Source: Flavobacterium sp. ASV13 (GTDB lineage Bacteria > Bacteroidota > Bacteroidia > Flavobacteriales > Flavobacteriaceae). From it: a stretch of 64,000 nucleotides of DNA. Where the stretch lies: NCBI RefSeq assembly GCF_000745775.1, contig NZ_JQJY01000008.1, forward strand, positions 62,001 through 126,000, in the 5' to 3' direction. Positions 17,649 to 25,396 of this stretch are shown here, piece by piece. Made by a program: the position numbers and the translations under genes. The notes under the pieces were generated by a model that had not been told where the DNA came from, did not search any database, and saw only the letters and a program-made list of their open reading frames with translations. Numbering within the stretch: the first letter of the stretch is position 1; each line of letters starts with the position of its first letter.

Positions 17649-19184
17649 ATGAAAAAAATAAGTCTTTTATTAATGAGTTTGGTGCTTTTAGCTGGCGTTT
17701 CGTCTTGCGAAAGTGAACTTGATGTGGTTCCACAAGGAGCTCCGTCAAGCGGAAATTTCTGGAAAACACCAGCAGATGCAAAAGCCGGAGTAAACGCAAT
17801 TTACGCTCTGTATTCTGATGATAATATGTATGGTCGTGGTTTCTTTTGGTTAAATAATGCCAGCGACGATATTGGAACAAAACCGAGACAAAATGCAGAA
17901 CGTATTAAGAATTTTATTGTAGACGGAGCTGAATCAGATACAAAAGATATCTGGAGAATTCACTACGAAATCATGAAACGTTGTAATGATGTTATTCGCA
18001 ATATTCCAAATATGCCTTTAGAAGAAAGCACAAAAAATGGAATGTTGGGTGAAGCTTATTTTAATCATGCTGTAATGCATTTAGAATTGGCTTATCGTTA
18101 TGGTGATGATCGTGCCGGAATTCCTATTCAGGACAGAGCAAACCCAACAAATGTTTATGTTCCTCGTGCTAAAAATGTTGCCGAAAATTATGCATATATC
18201 GCTGCCGATTTAATTAAAGCTGCCGATTTATTGCCATACTTTAATCAGCTTACACCAGACAATTACGGACGCGCGCACAAAACTGCTGCGTGGGCTTATT
18301 TGGTTCGTACATATTTGTATGCAAAAGATTGGGACAATGCGATTAAATATGCTAACATGATTGTAGCAAGTGGAAAACATAAATTGCTTGACAATTTTGA
18401 AGATGTGTTTAAAATTAGTAATAACTGGTCTACAGAATACATTTGGTCGGTAACTTCAAGTGCACAAAATACTTCTTTAGGATCTATTTTCCCTGGAGTT
18501 TGTTTAGAAGATAAAGGCTGGGGAGTTTACAACGGCTGGGGAAATTTCTATCCAACAAAAGAATTGTTTGATACTTACGCAGTGAACGATAAGAGAAGAA
18601 GCGCTACAATTTTACAAAAAGGAGACAAGTTTGTTTATTTTGGAGAAACAGTAACTTTTAATGAAGGAAAATATGTTGTAAGTTCAAGTAACAGAACAGG
18701 TTATCAGTTTAAAAAATATATGGAGCCATTCAGTTATCCAAAAACAACATCTGGTGGAGTCGATATTCGTTATGTAAATGCTAACGGAGATAAACCTTCA
18801 ACAGCTTTAAACGTTCCGCTTTTGCGTTATGCAGATGTGATTTTGATGTTAGCGGAAGCGAAATTAATGAAAGGTCAAAATGCAGATACAGAAATCAATA
18901 TGATCCGTCGTCGCGCAGGTCTTACCGATCTTTCTGGAGCAACATTAACTGATTTAAAAAGAGAAAGAAGATGCGAATTAGCAGGAGAATGGACAGATCG
19001 TCATTTCGATTTAGTGCGTTGGGGAGATGCAAAAGATACTTATGCAAAACCATTGCACCATTATGATGGAAGCGTAATTTATCCTGCTCGTAATTTTAAT
19101 CCTGCGATACACCATGTTTGGCCAATACCACCAGACGAAATTGCAGTGAGCAAAGGTGCCTTGACTCAAAACCAAGGTTGGTAA
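17649..19184 (+). CDS. SusD-like nutrient-binding lipoprotein
   Basis: A 511-residue RagB/SusD family lipoprotein with lipobox LAGVSSCESELD (Cys about 20). The N-terminal TPR-like half includes GEAYFNHAVMHLELAYRYGD. The C-terminal SusD part has LRYADVILMLAEAKLM, RRRAGL, LKRERRCELAGEWTDRHFDL and the usual ending VWPIPPDEIAVSKGALTQNQGW. It acts as the surface lid of the SusC transporter encoded 19 bases upstream, and the two are certainly cotranscribed. Confidence 0.93.
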   Translation: MKKISLLLMSLVLLAGVSSCESELDVVPQGAPSSGNFWKTPADAKAGVNAIYALYSDDNMYGRGFFWLNNASDDIGTKPRQNAERIKNFIVDGAESDTKDIWRIHYEIMKRCNDVIRNIPNMPLEESTKNGMLGEAYFNHAVMHLELAYRYGDDRAGIPIQDRANPTNVYVPRAKNVAENYAYIAADLIKAADLLPYFNQLTPDNYGRAHKTAAWAYLVRTYLYAKDWDNAIKYANMIVASGKHKLLDNFEDVFKISNNWSTEYIWSVTSSAQNTSLGSIFPGVCLEDKGWGVYNGWGNFYPTKELFDTYAVNDKRRSATILQKGDKFVYFGETVTFNEGKYVVSSSNRTGYQFKKYMEPFSYPKTTSGGVDIRYVNANGDKPSTALNVPLLRYADVILMLAEAKLMKGQNADTEINMIRRRAGLTDLSGATLTDLKRERRCELAGEWTDRHFDLVRWGDAKDTYAKPLHHYDGSVIYPARNFNPAIHHVWPIPPDEIAVSKGALTQNQGW

Positions 19185-19329
19185 TCAATAATTTCATTGT
19201 GTTTTTTTAGTTTTTTACGCTGCAGTCTTTGTCAGGAGGCTGCAGTTGTAAAAAAATAGTAAAACCTTTTTTTGTTTCAAAACATATCAAGAAGTTACCT
19301 ACAGCTTTTTGCTATTTAATTTATTTTCG

Positions 19330-21147
19330 ATGAAAAAAATAATCACCCTTTTTTGCCTTCAGTTTTTGCTTTTCGCGCAAGCACAGGAATACAGTTCTTC
19401 CAACATTCATTCTCACAACGATTACGAAAGTAAATTGCCTTTTTATGGTGCTTATTCAAATGAAACAGGCGTTATTGAAGCCGATGTTTTTTTAGTAAAT
19501 AACGAATTGTTTGTTGCGCATACTTCTAAAGAAATCAGTTCTCAGAATACATTAAAAAGTATGTATTTGGAACCGCTTTCTTCTAAATTAAAAACCTTGC
19601 AGGGAAAAGCTTATCCAAGTAATAAGCCATTAATTTTAATGATTGATATAAAGTCAGATGCCGATTCGACTTTAAAAACAATCACACAGCAGTTAAAAAC
19701 GTATCCCGATATTATTTCGAACAAAAACATAAAAGTGGTGATTTCTGGAAACAGACCTTTGCCGTCTCTTTGGGCAGCATATCCAGATTTTATTTATTTT
19801 GATGGAAGGCTGAATGAAAATTATACCGTAGATCAATTGGCAAAAGTTGAAATGATCAGCGAAGATTTAAAAGAGATTACAGTTTGGAATGGAAAAGGCG
19901 TTCTGACGCAACCAGATGCTGAAAAAATTCAAGCGATCATTAAGAAAGTTCACGATCAAAATAAAAAAATAAGATTCTGGGCGACACAAGATAATGTGAA
20001 TACGTATATGACTTTGATGAACTTGAAAGTCGATTTTATCGGAACAGATAAAGTGACTGAGTTGACTCAATTCATTAATAATATTAAAACGACATTTTAC
20101 CAGAATACAGAATTTCATCAAGCTTACGTTCCAAAAAATGCATTCAAAAATAAGCGTCCAAAAAACGTAATTCTCTTAATTGGTGACGGAATGGGATTAA
20201 CACAAATCTATTCTGGATATACAGCTAATAAAGGTCAGTTGAGTCTTTTTAATATTCCAACTCAAGGATTTTCTATTACAAAAGCTTCGGACAGTTATAT
20301 TACCGATTCGGCTGCGGGAGCGACTGCAATGGCAACTGGACACAAAACCAAAAATCGTTTTATCAGCGTAAATGAAAATGGAAAACCTTTGGAATTGATC
20401 ACAAAACAGTTGGCTGCTAAAAATTATAAAACCGCTATTATTTCTGCGGGAAATATTACAGATGCTACTCCAGCCGCATTTTATGCACATCAGCCAGAAA
20501 GAAGTTTAAGCGAACCTATTGCAAATGATTTCCTGACAAATCCTTCTGATATTTTAATTGGAGGTGGGCAAAAAGAATTTATCTCTAGAAAAGATGGTAA
20601 AGATTTGTCTAAAGCATTGAAGGAAAAAGGATATACATTTTCAGATAAATTCTCCAGTTTAGATACCATCAAAAATAACCGATTTGTTGTTTTGGAAGAT
20701 GCAGCAGTGGTTTCTATAAAAAATGGAAGAGGAGATTTCTTGACTAAGTCTTTAGCGAAAGCGACCAACACTTTTTCGAAAACAAAAAATCCGTTTTTCA
20801 TCATGGCCGAAGGAGCGCAGATTGATTACGGCGGACATCAGAATAATGTAGAATATGTGGTTCGTGAAATGCTGGATTTTGATAAGCTGGTTGGACAGGC
20901 AATGGAATTTGTAGACAAAAATCCAGAAACACTTTTAATTGTAACTGCCGATCACGAAACCGGCGGATTATCTCTTATTGATGGAAGCATAGAGAAAGGA
21001 TATGTACATGGAAGTTTCAGTACAAACGATCATACGGCTATTCCTGTTCCTGTTTTTGCTTACGGACCAGGTTCAGATAAATTTATGGGAGTTTACCAAA
21101 ACACAACAATTTATGATAAGATAATGGAACTGCTTGCAACAAAATAA
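19330..21147 (+). CDS. Secreted GDPD-like phosphodiesterase fused to alkaline phosphatase
   Basis: A 605-residue exported protein (signal peptide ending LLFAQAQ). Residues about 20-260 resemble the PI-PLC/GDPD superfamily (SNIHSHNDYESKLPFYGAYS, VIEADVFLVNNELFVAHTS). Residues about 275-605 are a PhoA-type alkaline phosphatase: metal site NVILLIGDGMG, nucleophile Ser in TDSAAGATAMATGHKT, IDYGGHQNN, and VTADHETGG. Together they could cleave a phosphodiester and then free phosphate from the resulting monoester. I start at 19330 because the seven earlier codons precede the signal peptide. It follows SusD after 145 bases that include a CTGCAG-armed inverted repeat (about 19211-19257). Confidence 0.88.
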   Translation: MKKIITLFCLQFLLFAQAQEYSSSNIHSHNDYESKLPFYGAYSNETGVIEADVFLVNNELFVAHTSKEISSQNTLKSMYLEPLSSKLKTLQGKAYPSNKPLILMIDIKSDADSTLKTITQQLKTYPDIISNKNIKVVISGNRPLPSLWAAYPDFIYFDGRLNENYTVDQLAKVEMISEDLKEITVWNGKGVLTQPDAEKIQAIIKKVHDQNKKIRFWATQDNVNTYMTLMNLKVDFIGTDKVTELTQFINNIKTTFYQNTEFHQAYVPKNAFKNKRPKNVILLIGDGMGLTQIYSGYTANKGQLSLFNIPTQGFSITKASDSYITDSAAGATAMATGHKTKNRFISVNENGKPLELITKQLAAKNYKTAIISAGNITDATPAAFYAHQPERSLSEPIANDFLTNPSDILIGGGQKEFISRKDGKDLSKALKEKGYTFSDKFSSLDTIKNNRFVVLEDAAVVSIKNGRGDFLTKSLAKATNTFSKTKNPFFIMAEGAQIDYGGHQNNVEYVVREMLDFDKLVGQAMEFVDKNPETLLIVTADHETGGLSLIDGSIEKGYVHGSFSTNDHTAIPVPVFAYGPGSDKFMGVYQNTTIYDKIMELLATK

Positions 21148-21202
21148 TTCACGCTTTTTAAAAAAGACATTTTGAGACGAATGGGTACTACCATAAAATA
21201 AT

Positions 21203-21234
21203 AAAACCTGCAAATTCTAGGATTTGCAGGTTTT
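21203..21234 (+). terminator. Terminator after phosphatase gene
   Basis: The stem AAAACCTGCAAATTC / GGATTTGCAGGTTTT is nearly identical to the terminator at 12085-12116. It ends the sigma-to-phosphatase locus. Confidence 0.8.
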
Positions 21235-21286
21235 ACTATTTTAATTTTATTTGAAAAGAATTCTAAGCATTAAACTTTGTCAAAAA

Positions 21287-21316
21287 AAAAATCCTAATCA
21301 AATGATTAGGATTTTT
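21287..21316 (-). terminator. Terminator of tRNA-Tyr
   Basis: Stem AAAAATCCTAATCA / TGATTAGGATTTTT with a run of nine T on the minus strand, immediately downstream of the minus-strand tRNA. Confidence 0.8.
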
Positions 21317-21317
21317 G

Positions 21318-21398
21318 TGGGGAGAGCAGGATTCGAACCTGCGAAGTTCACACAGCAGATTTACAGTCTGCCCTCGTTGGCCGCTTGAGTATCTCCCC
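21318..21398 (-). tRNA. tRNA-Tyr (GTA)
   Basis: An 81-base class II tRNA. Acceptor strands GGGGAGA / TCTCCCC pair fully with discriminator A. The anticodon loop CTGTAAA puts the GTA anticodon at 21364-21362. A long variable arm precedes the T-arm GCAGG-TTCGAAT-CCTGC. CCA is not encoded (ACA follows). Its 3' end is duplicated as a relic at 12120-12141. Confidence 0.95.
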
Positions 21399-21815
21399 GA
21401 TCTCAGCTTGTTGTGCTTTGTTGTTCTAAGCGGTGGCAAAGATAGGAACTCTTTCTACATTTCCAAACAAAAAAATGACTTAATTTTCAGTTATTTTAAA
21501 GTTGCTTTTTAATTCGTTGGAATTGAAATAAATAAAAAAGGAATCTTATTGAATATTTTTTTATTTATTTTAAAAAGTAAGATTATTCTTTGTGTAATTT
21601 TATGATTTATATAGTTGATTCAGGATATGTAAAAGTTGTCAGCTATTATTCTTACTGGTAATTTTAAATAAAAATGGAGAAAATAGTATCCAATTTAGGA
21701 TCGTTTAACAATCGGTTTATCATAAAAATTTTAAGCCATCTTTAAAATATTCCCTTGGCTTCAATTTTTTTAATATACTTTTTAAGAATATTTTTTTCTA
21801 AAAACAATTAGATAA
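21399..21815. other. Intergenic region right of tRNA-Tyr
   Basis: About 420 AT-rich bases between the 5' end of the tRNA and the terminator of the TlpA-family gene. I see no gene, integrase remnant or strong repeat. Confidence 0.45.
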
Positions 21816-21817
21816 AA

Positions 21818-21846
21818 AAAAATCTCCACGAGGGAGATTTTTTTAT
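21818..21846 (-). terminator. Terminator of TlpA-family gene
   Basis: AAATCTCC, loop ACGAG, GGAGATTT with a long A-tract on the left, hence a T-tract on the minus strand. Ends are approximate. Confidence 0.7.
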
Positions 21847-21861
21847 TCTGGATATTTGATA

Positions 21862-23028
21862 TTATTTAGCTAAAAGCTCTATAATTTTTGCTTTCAATTC
21901 TGGACCTCTCAAATCCTGAGCTACCACTTTTCCTGATGCATCAAGAATAAAAGTTGCTGGAATTGATTCAACATGATATTGTGCAGCAATTGGTTCATCC
22001 CAAAATTTTAGGTTCGAAACATGTGTCCAAGTTAAACCATCTTTTGCGATAGCTTCAGTCCACTTGCTTTTTTCTTTATCTAAAGAAACGCCAATAATGT
22101 TTAATCCTTTTGAATGTAGCTCTTTATAAATAGCAACTACGTTCGGGTTTTCTTTTCGGCAAGGACCGCACCATGATGCCCAAAAATCTACAATAGTTAC
22201 TTTGCCTAAACTTTCTTTAAGCGAAACCATTTTTCCTTCCGGATTTGGTGCAGAAAAATCTGCTCTTCATTTAGCGCTGCCTACAGGAGGAGCTGATGCA
22301 CCAACTGATGGCAATTTTGCTTGACCGATTTTTGTTTTAGCTTCTTTAGCAGGAGTTGTGTTTTTAACTTCCTCATCTAAAGAATTGTAAATGCTTTCTA
22401 CTTTTTTAGCATCAGCAGTTGGATCCTCAGACATTCCTTTTACGATTAAAGCAGAAATGAAAGATTTTGGGTGAGATTCAGCATAAGTAACATACTTCTT
22501 TTTAGTATCATTCTGAACTTCTGTTTGGATTTCCATGTATTGTTTCATCAAACCGTTGATAGTTGCTGTATCTTGAGCTTGTTGAGCTTGTTGCATTTTA
22601 GCAGTATTGTTTTTTTGAAAATCTACTAATTTCTTAGAAGTTTTGTTAAGTTCGTCTTGGAATTTTACAAACTCTTCGTTGTTGTAAGTTCCAGTAATTT
22701 TAGATTTGTGGATGCTGTCTTTGTCAATAGCGATTGCAATTTCTCCAGTTTCTAAGATAAATGGAATTGGTGCATTTGCATCTTGAAGAATTAAAGTATG
22801 AAAAGCTGGTTCAGTTACTTTTCCTTTTATTTCGAATTTTCCGTTTTCAACTTTTACAGTATCAAGGGCAACTGTCATGTGCGTTACTGGATCTTGACCT
22901 TGAAGGATGATAGTTTTTCCGTTTGCAATTCCTGTTGCAGTTCCTGTAATTAGATACTCTCCGTCTTTAACTTTGCTGCATGAAATAATTGCTACAGAAG
23001 CTGTAAGTAAAAAAAATATTTTTTTCAT
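21862..23028 (-). pseudogene. TlpA-family thioredoxin lipoprotein with DUF4369, split by in-frame TGA
   Basis: One continuous frame of 389 codons (including its terminal stop) interrupted by a single TGA at 22269-22267. The upstream part (253 codons) is a lipoprotein (VAIISCSKVKDG) with a DUF4369-like domain (about 22-115) and a helical linker. The downstream part starts with DFSAPNPEGKMVSLKESLGK and carries the thioredoxin domain with WCGPC in DFWASWCGPCRKENPN. No frameshift is needed to join them. If the stop is real, the redox domain loses its export signal; an internal ATG at 22230 would give only a cytoplasmic fragment. Sequencing error, a nonsense mutation or readthrough cannot be told apart here. 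Confidence 0.8.
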
Positions 23029-23061
23029 TATAAATATTAATTAGTTAATTGATTTGTGCAA

Positions 23062-23090
23062 CAAAAGTATTTAAAAATATAGAACATCAA
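23062..23090 (-). promoter_or_regulatory. Promoter of TlpA-family gene
   Basis: On the minus strand TTG (23090-23088), 18 bases, TACTTTTG (23069-23062), about 33 bases before the ATG. It fits the Flavobacterium consensus and shows that the split gene still has a promoter. Confidence 0.6.
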
Positions 23091-23240
23091 GAATTTTGTA
23101 ACCTAAAATTTTGTTATAGTTTTTTATGCTCTAAAGTCCCTAAAATCAAGCGATTTGCTTGTTTTATATGTTTTGAAACTATTAATTGTGTATTTATTTT
23201 GAATGAAAATAAACAATTTAGCATTTTTAAGGCATAAAAA

Positions 23241-23264
23241 AAGCACTCTGTAATGAGAGTGCTT
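23241..23264 (-). terminator. Terminator of DnaJ/KTSC gene
   Basis: AAGCACTCT / AGAGTGCTT hairpin with a T-run on the minus strand, 24 bases after the stop codon at 23288. Confidence 0.8.
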
Positions 23265-23287
23265 CTAGGTATATTTTTGATCAAAAA

Positions 23288-23728
23288 CTATTCTTGATTT
23301 GTTTTCTTTCTCCAAGTAAAAGAGTTCAGAATATGTCTTTTTGCAAATCTTCCTGGTGAATCAGCATTTACCATTTTCACGTAAGTTGCTTTAGGAACAC
23401 TGATGTATTCGTAAACACTTCCGTTAGAGAAATCAATAATCAAACGACCTTCTACAAATTTGTAATCTGTAATAGTACAAGTTGAAATTGTCTCAGTATA
23501 TTCAGGTAAATTAAGTTTAATAGTATCAGGGTGAATACTTACTAAAAAGTGGTAAGCTTCGATGATCGTTTTACTTTTTTCTTCTGCTTCTTTTAAACCA
23601 GCTTCATTTCCAACAAATTTATCAGGATGAGATTCTTTCATCGCATTACGATAGATTGTTTTTAAATCTTTTAACTCTGCAGTTTTCTCTACGTTTAGTA
23701 ACTTACGGTATTCAACTATTTTTTTCAT
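23288..23728 (-). CDS. J-domain protein with C-terminal KTSC domain
   Basis: A 146-residue protein. Residues 1-66 form a J domain (YRKLLNVEKTAELKDLKTIY, catalytic-type HPDK in ESHPDKFVGNE), which would stimulate an Hsp70 ATPase. Residues about 83-146 match the KTSC domain (VEGRLIIDFSNGSVYEYISV, ADSPGRFAKRHILNSF). This combination is common in Bacteroidota; its client is unknown. A TACCTTTG box lies upstream on the minus strand at 23806-23799. Confidence 0.85.
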   Translation of the reverse strand: MKKIVEYRKLLNVEKTAELKDLKTIYRNAMKESHPDKFVGNEAGLKEAEEKSKTIIEAYHFLVSIHPDTIKLNLPEYTETISTCTITDYKFVEGRLIIDFSNGSVYEYISVPKATYVKMVNADSPGRFAKRHILNSFTWRKKTNQE

Positions 23729-23798
23729 AAATAAAAGGTAACTACTTGTCTATTAGTTTGAAATCGATATTAATTAGTTCAAATCGACAAATTTTTTG

Positions 23799-23806
23799 CA
23801 AAGGTA
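23799..23806 (-). promoter_or_regulatory. TAnnTTTG -7 box before DnaJ/KTSC gene
   Basis: TACCTTTG on the minus strand, 70 bases before the ATG. No well-spaced TTG. Confidence 0.4.
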
Positions 23807-23866
23807 CACTTTTTTTTAACTTTTTAGTTTTCATCCAAAAAATATTCTAGAATGCTGAAAAAATTT

Positions 23867-24016
23867 AACCGCAAAGAACGCAAGATTTTTATATAAATGG
23901 TTTTTATAAAGCGCAAAGTTCGCAAAGCTTTGTATTGATAAAGCTTTGCGAACTTTGCGAACTTTGCGAATTTTTAAGCGTAATCTTTAATAAAAAACTT
24001 AGCGTGCTTTGCGGTT
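23867..24016. repeat. Nested inverted-repeat element, copy A
   Basis: 150 bases. Outer ends are AACCGCAAAG (23867-23876) and CTTTGCGGTT (24007-24016). The inner perfect arms are CGCAAAGTTCGCAAAGCTTT (23912-23931) and its complement (23940-23959), followed by an extra AACTTTGCGA unit. A related element with the same core lies at 45509-45652. It has no coding capacity and sits between two genes. Confidence 0.8.
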
Positions 24017-24030
24017 AATTAAAGCATTTC

Positions 24031-24054
24031 AACTTGAAACCTGAAACCTGAAAC
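24031..24054. repeat. Dispersed AACTTGAAACCTGAAAC repeat
   Basis: Short tandem AACCTGAAAC-type units next to copy A. Related copies occur at 25087-25145 and 45470-45492. Confidence 0.6.
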
Positions 24055-24063
24055 AAAAAAAAC

Positions 24064-24309
24064 TTATTCCGGCTTATGATTAGCCTTATCAAAGTTTCTG
24101 GATTTCTTTGGATATTTATCATAGCTCATATCGCTTGGGTTTTCAATAACCGATTTTATTGTAATCCAATCACCTTCTTTAAATTTTGCCTGAACCATTT
24201 TATAGTCTAAAAGATAAGCGCCGCAGAAATAATTATTGTTTTCATCTTTTTCGATAATACCGGTAAAAACTCCCTTTTGCGGCATTTTTTGTTCTAAATC
24301 TTTAGACAT
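24064..24309 (-). CDS. Small conserved hypothetical protein
   Basis: An 81-residue protein starting MSKDLEQKMPQKG. The frame is open 13 codons further, but a TAACTTTG box (24343-24336, minus) would then lie inside the gene, so the ATG at 24309 is preferred. The body reads as a small beta-barrel-like protein (GVFTGIIEKDENNNYFCGAY, FKEGDWITIKSV), with a basic tail. I do not recognise a family. Confidence 0.65.
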   Translation of the reverse strand: MSKDLEQKMPQKGVFTGIIEKDENNNYFCGAYLLDYKMVQAKFKEGDWITIKSVIENPSDMSYDKYPKKSRNFDKANHKPE

Positions 24310-24335
24310 CTTTTTTTTATTTAAAATTGAAGATG

Positions 24336-24343
24336 CAAAGTTA
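24336..24343 (-). promoter_or_regulatory. TAnnTTTG -7 box
   Basis: TAACTTTG on the minus strand, 27 bases before the start at 24309; it decides the start choice of that gene. Confidence 0.45.
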
Positions 24344-24384
24344 ATCAATTTAGGTTTGTTTTAGGGAGTTCGTGACAATCTCAG

Positions 24385-24392
24385 TATATTTG
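24385..24392 (+). promoter_or_regulatory. TAnnTTTG -7 box very close to a start codon
   Basis: TATATTTG ending four bases before the ATG at 24396. Transcription would begin at or within a few bases of the start codon, implying a leaderless or near-leaderless mRNA. Confidence 0.45.
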
Positions 24393-24395
24393 CAT

Positions 24396-24938
24396 ATGCA
24401 GAAAAATTTCAAGCCTCATCCAAATTCGTTTAAAAATACATTTTGTGCTTTTCATGAAGTGCTTCCAGATCGAATTGAAGGTTTGAAAAAACAATTTGAA
24501 AGCAAAGCCGGAAGTACTTATTATTATACTGAGGAAGGAATGTATCGCGTTTCCAATCATTGGGGAAGATTAGCCAACAGTAAATGGCGTTTGATCGCGC
24601 GTGAACCGGAAACCGAATCAAAAACGAAAATTGGTTTTGCCAAATGGAACGAATTTTATCCCGATAATGCTGAAGATAAACTATATTATATAGAAGCCGA
24701 TTTCGATAAAAACCTTGCCAATTATCAGCATAAAAATAATCCGGAATATGACGGAAAAGCCATTTTGAGAACTAGTTTTGAAACCACAAAAAGATTAAAA
24801 CAAGTCCGAAATTTACAACAGCTGACTTCTTGGGCAAAATATTTTGATTACGATGATATTGATGATTTAAGAAAACAGATTATCAACGAACTGATTTTTA
24901 CAGAAAAAAGTTTAGAAGAAATTAAAAGAGAAATATAA
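24396..24938 (+). CDS. Conserved hypothetical protein
   Basis: A 180-residue cytoplasmic protein starting MQKNFKPHPNSFKN. It is rich in aromatic and charged residues (STYYYTEEGMYRVSNHWGRL, ANSKWRLIAREPETESKTKI, GFAKWNEFYPD) and ends in an acidic/basic helix. I do not recognise a family. Its TAA overlaps the ATG of a 46-codon ORF by one base, so the two are probably cotranslated, and it heads a compact run of four small genes. Confidence 0.7.
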   Translation: MQKNFKPHPNSFKNTFCAFHEVLPDRIEGLKKQFESKAGSTYYYTEEGMYRVSNHWGRLANSKWRLIAREPETESKTKIGFAKWNEFYPDNAEDKLYYIEADFDKNLANYQHKNNPEYDGKAILRTSFETTKRLKQVRNLQQLTSWAKYFDYDDIDDLRKQIINELIFTEKSLEEIKREI

Positions 24939-25078
24939 TGGGACGCAATAACGAAAGGAATATCAAAAAGCACAATGACAAATTGCACAAAGCCCAGGCA
25001 AAAGCAAAGCAAGCTGAAATTTCACGTAAAGAAAAGCTGAAAGAAATTGTGAAAAAATTCAACGAAAATAAAGAGTAA
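24938..25078 (+). CDS. Small basic protein, 46 aa
   Basis: MGRNNERNIKKHNDKLHKAQ opens a highly charged, helical, Lys-rich protein with no Cys or Trp. The start overlaps the stop of the preceding gene by one base (TAATG), which supports translation. Lys-rich peptides of this length can bind ribosomes or nucleic acids, but no family is recognised. Confidence 0.55.
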   Translation: MGRNNERNIKKHNDKLHKAQAKAKQAEISRKEKLKEIVKKFNENKE

Positions 25079-25086
25079 TAAATATT

Positions 25087-25145
25087 GTTTCAAGTTTCAG
25101 GTTGCACGTTTCAAGTTGTTGGAACGAAAACCTGAAACTTGAAAC
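25087..25145. repeat. Inverted repeat of the TTTCAAGTTTCAGG family
   Basis: Perfect arms GTTTCAAGTTTCAGGTT (25087-25103) and AACCTGAAACTTGAAAC (25129-25145). It spills into the open frame of the next gene and creates an apparent, probably false, upstream start. Confidence 0.75.
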
Positions 25146-25159
25146 CTGAAACAAAACAT

Positions 25160-25396
25160 ATGAATATTAAATTTGAAACATTAAAAGCAGACGTTCAGGA
25201 AATCATTGATTTGATAGCTGCAAAAAACGACAGAGAAGCAAATAATAAATTGCTTGAAGTAAGCGAAACATTAGACGAAATGATTGATTTTGCTGAAGAA
25301 GATGAGGAAGTAAGAGAAATTAGTCGTTACCAGGTTTTGCTGAATCAGCTTCATGTAAAAATTAACGGCGAAGAAGAAGTTGATGGCGACGCATAA
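25160..25396 (+). CDS. Small acidic hypothetical protein
   Basis: A 78-residue, strongly acidic, all-helical protein starting MNIKFETLKADVQEIIDLIA. Seven further codons upstream (from 25139) are open but derive from the inverted repeat, so ATG 25160 is preferred. The C-terminal EEEVDGDA overlaps the start of the YchJ-like gene by 14 bases. No known domain. Confidence 0.65.
   Translation: MNIKFETLKADVQEIIDLIAAKNDREANNKLLEVSETLDEMIDFAEEDEEVREISRYQVLLNQLHVKINGEEEVDGDA

Noticed and set aside
19211..19257. CTGCAG-armed hairpin between SusD and phosphatase genes as a terminator
   Set aside because: The flanking tracts are T on the left and A on the right, the wrong polarity for a terminator on either strand.
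12120..21398. Active integrative element at tRNA-Tyr
   Set aside because: No integrase, relaxase or excisionase lies between the repeated ends, so only a past event can be argued.
21315..21512. 65-codon plus-strand ORF starting MWGEQDSNLRSSHSRF
   Set aside because: It is the antisense reading of tRNA-Tyr and flank, a well-known false gene.
22267..22269. TGA as a selenocysteine codon in the TlpA-family gene
   Set aside because: It lies in a linker, not at the WCGPC site, no SECIS-like hairpin was seen just after it, and selenoproteins are not expected in this group.
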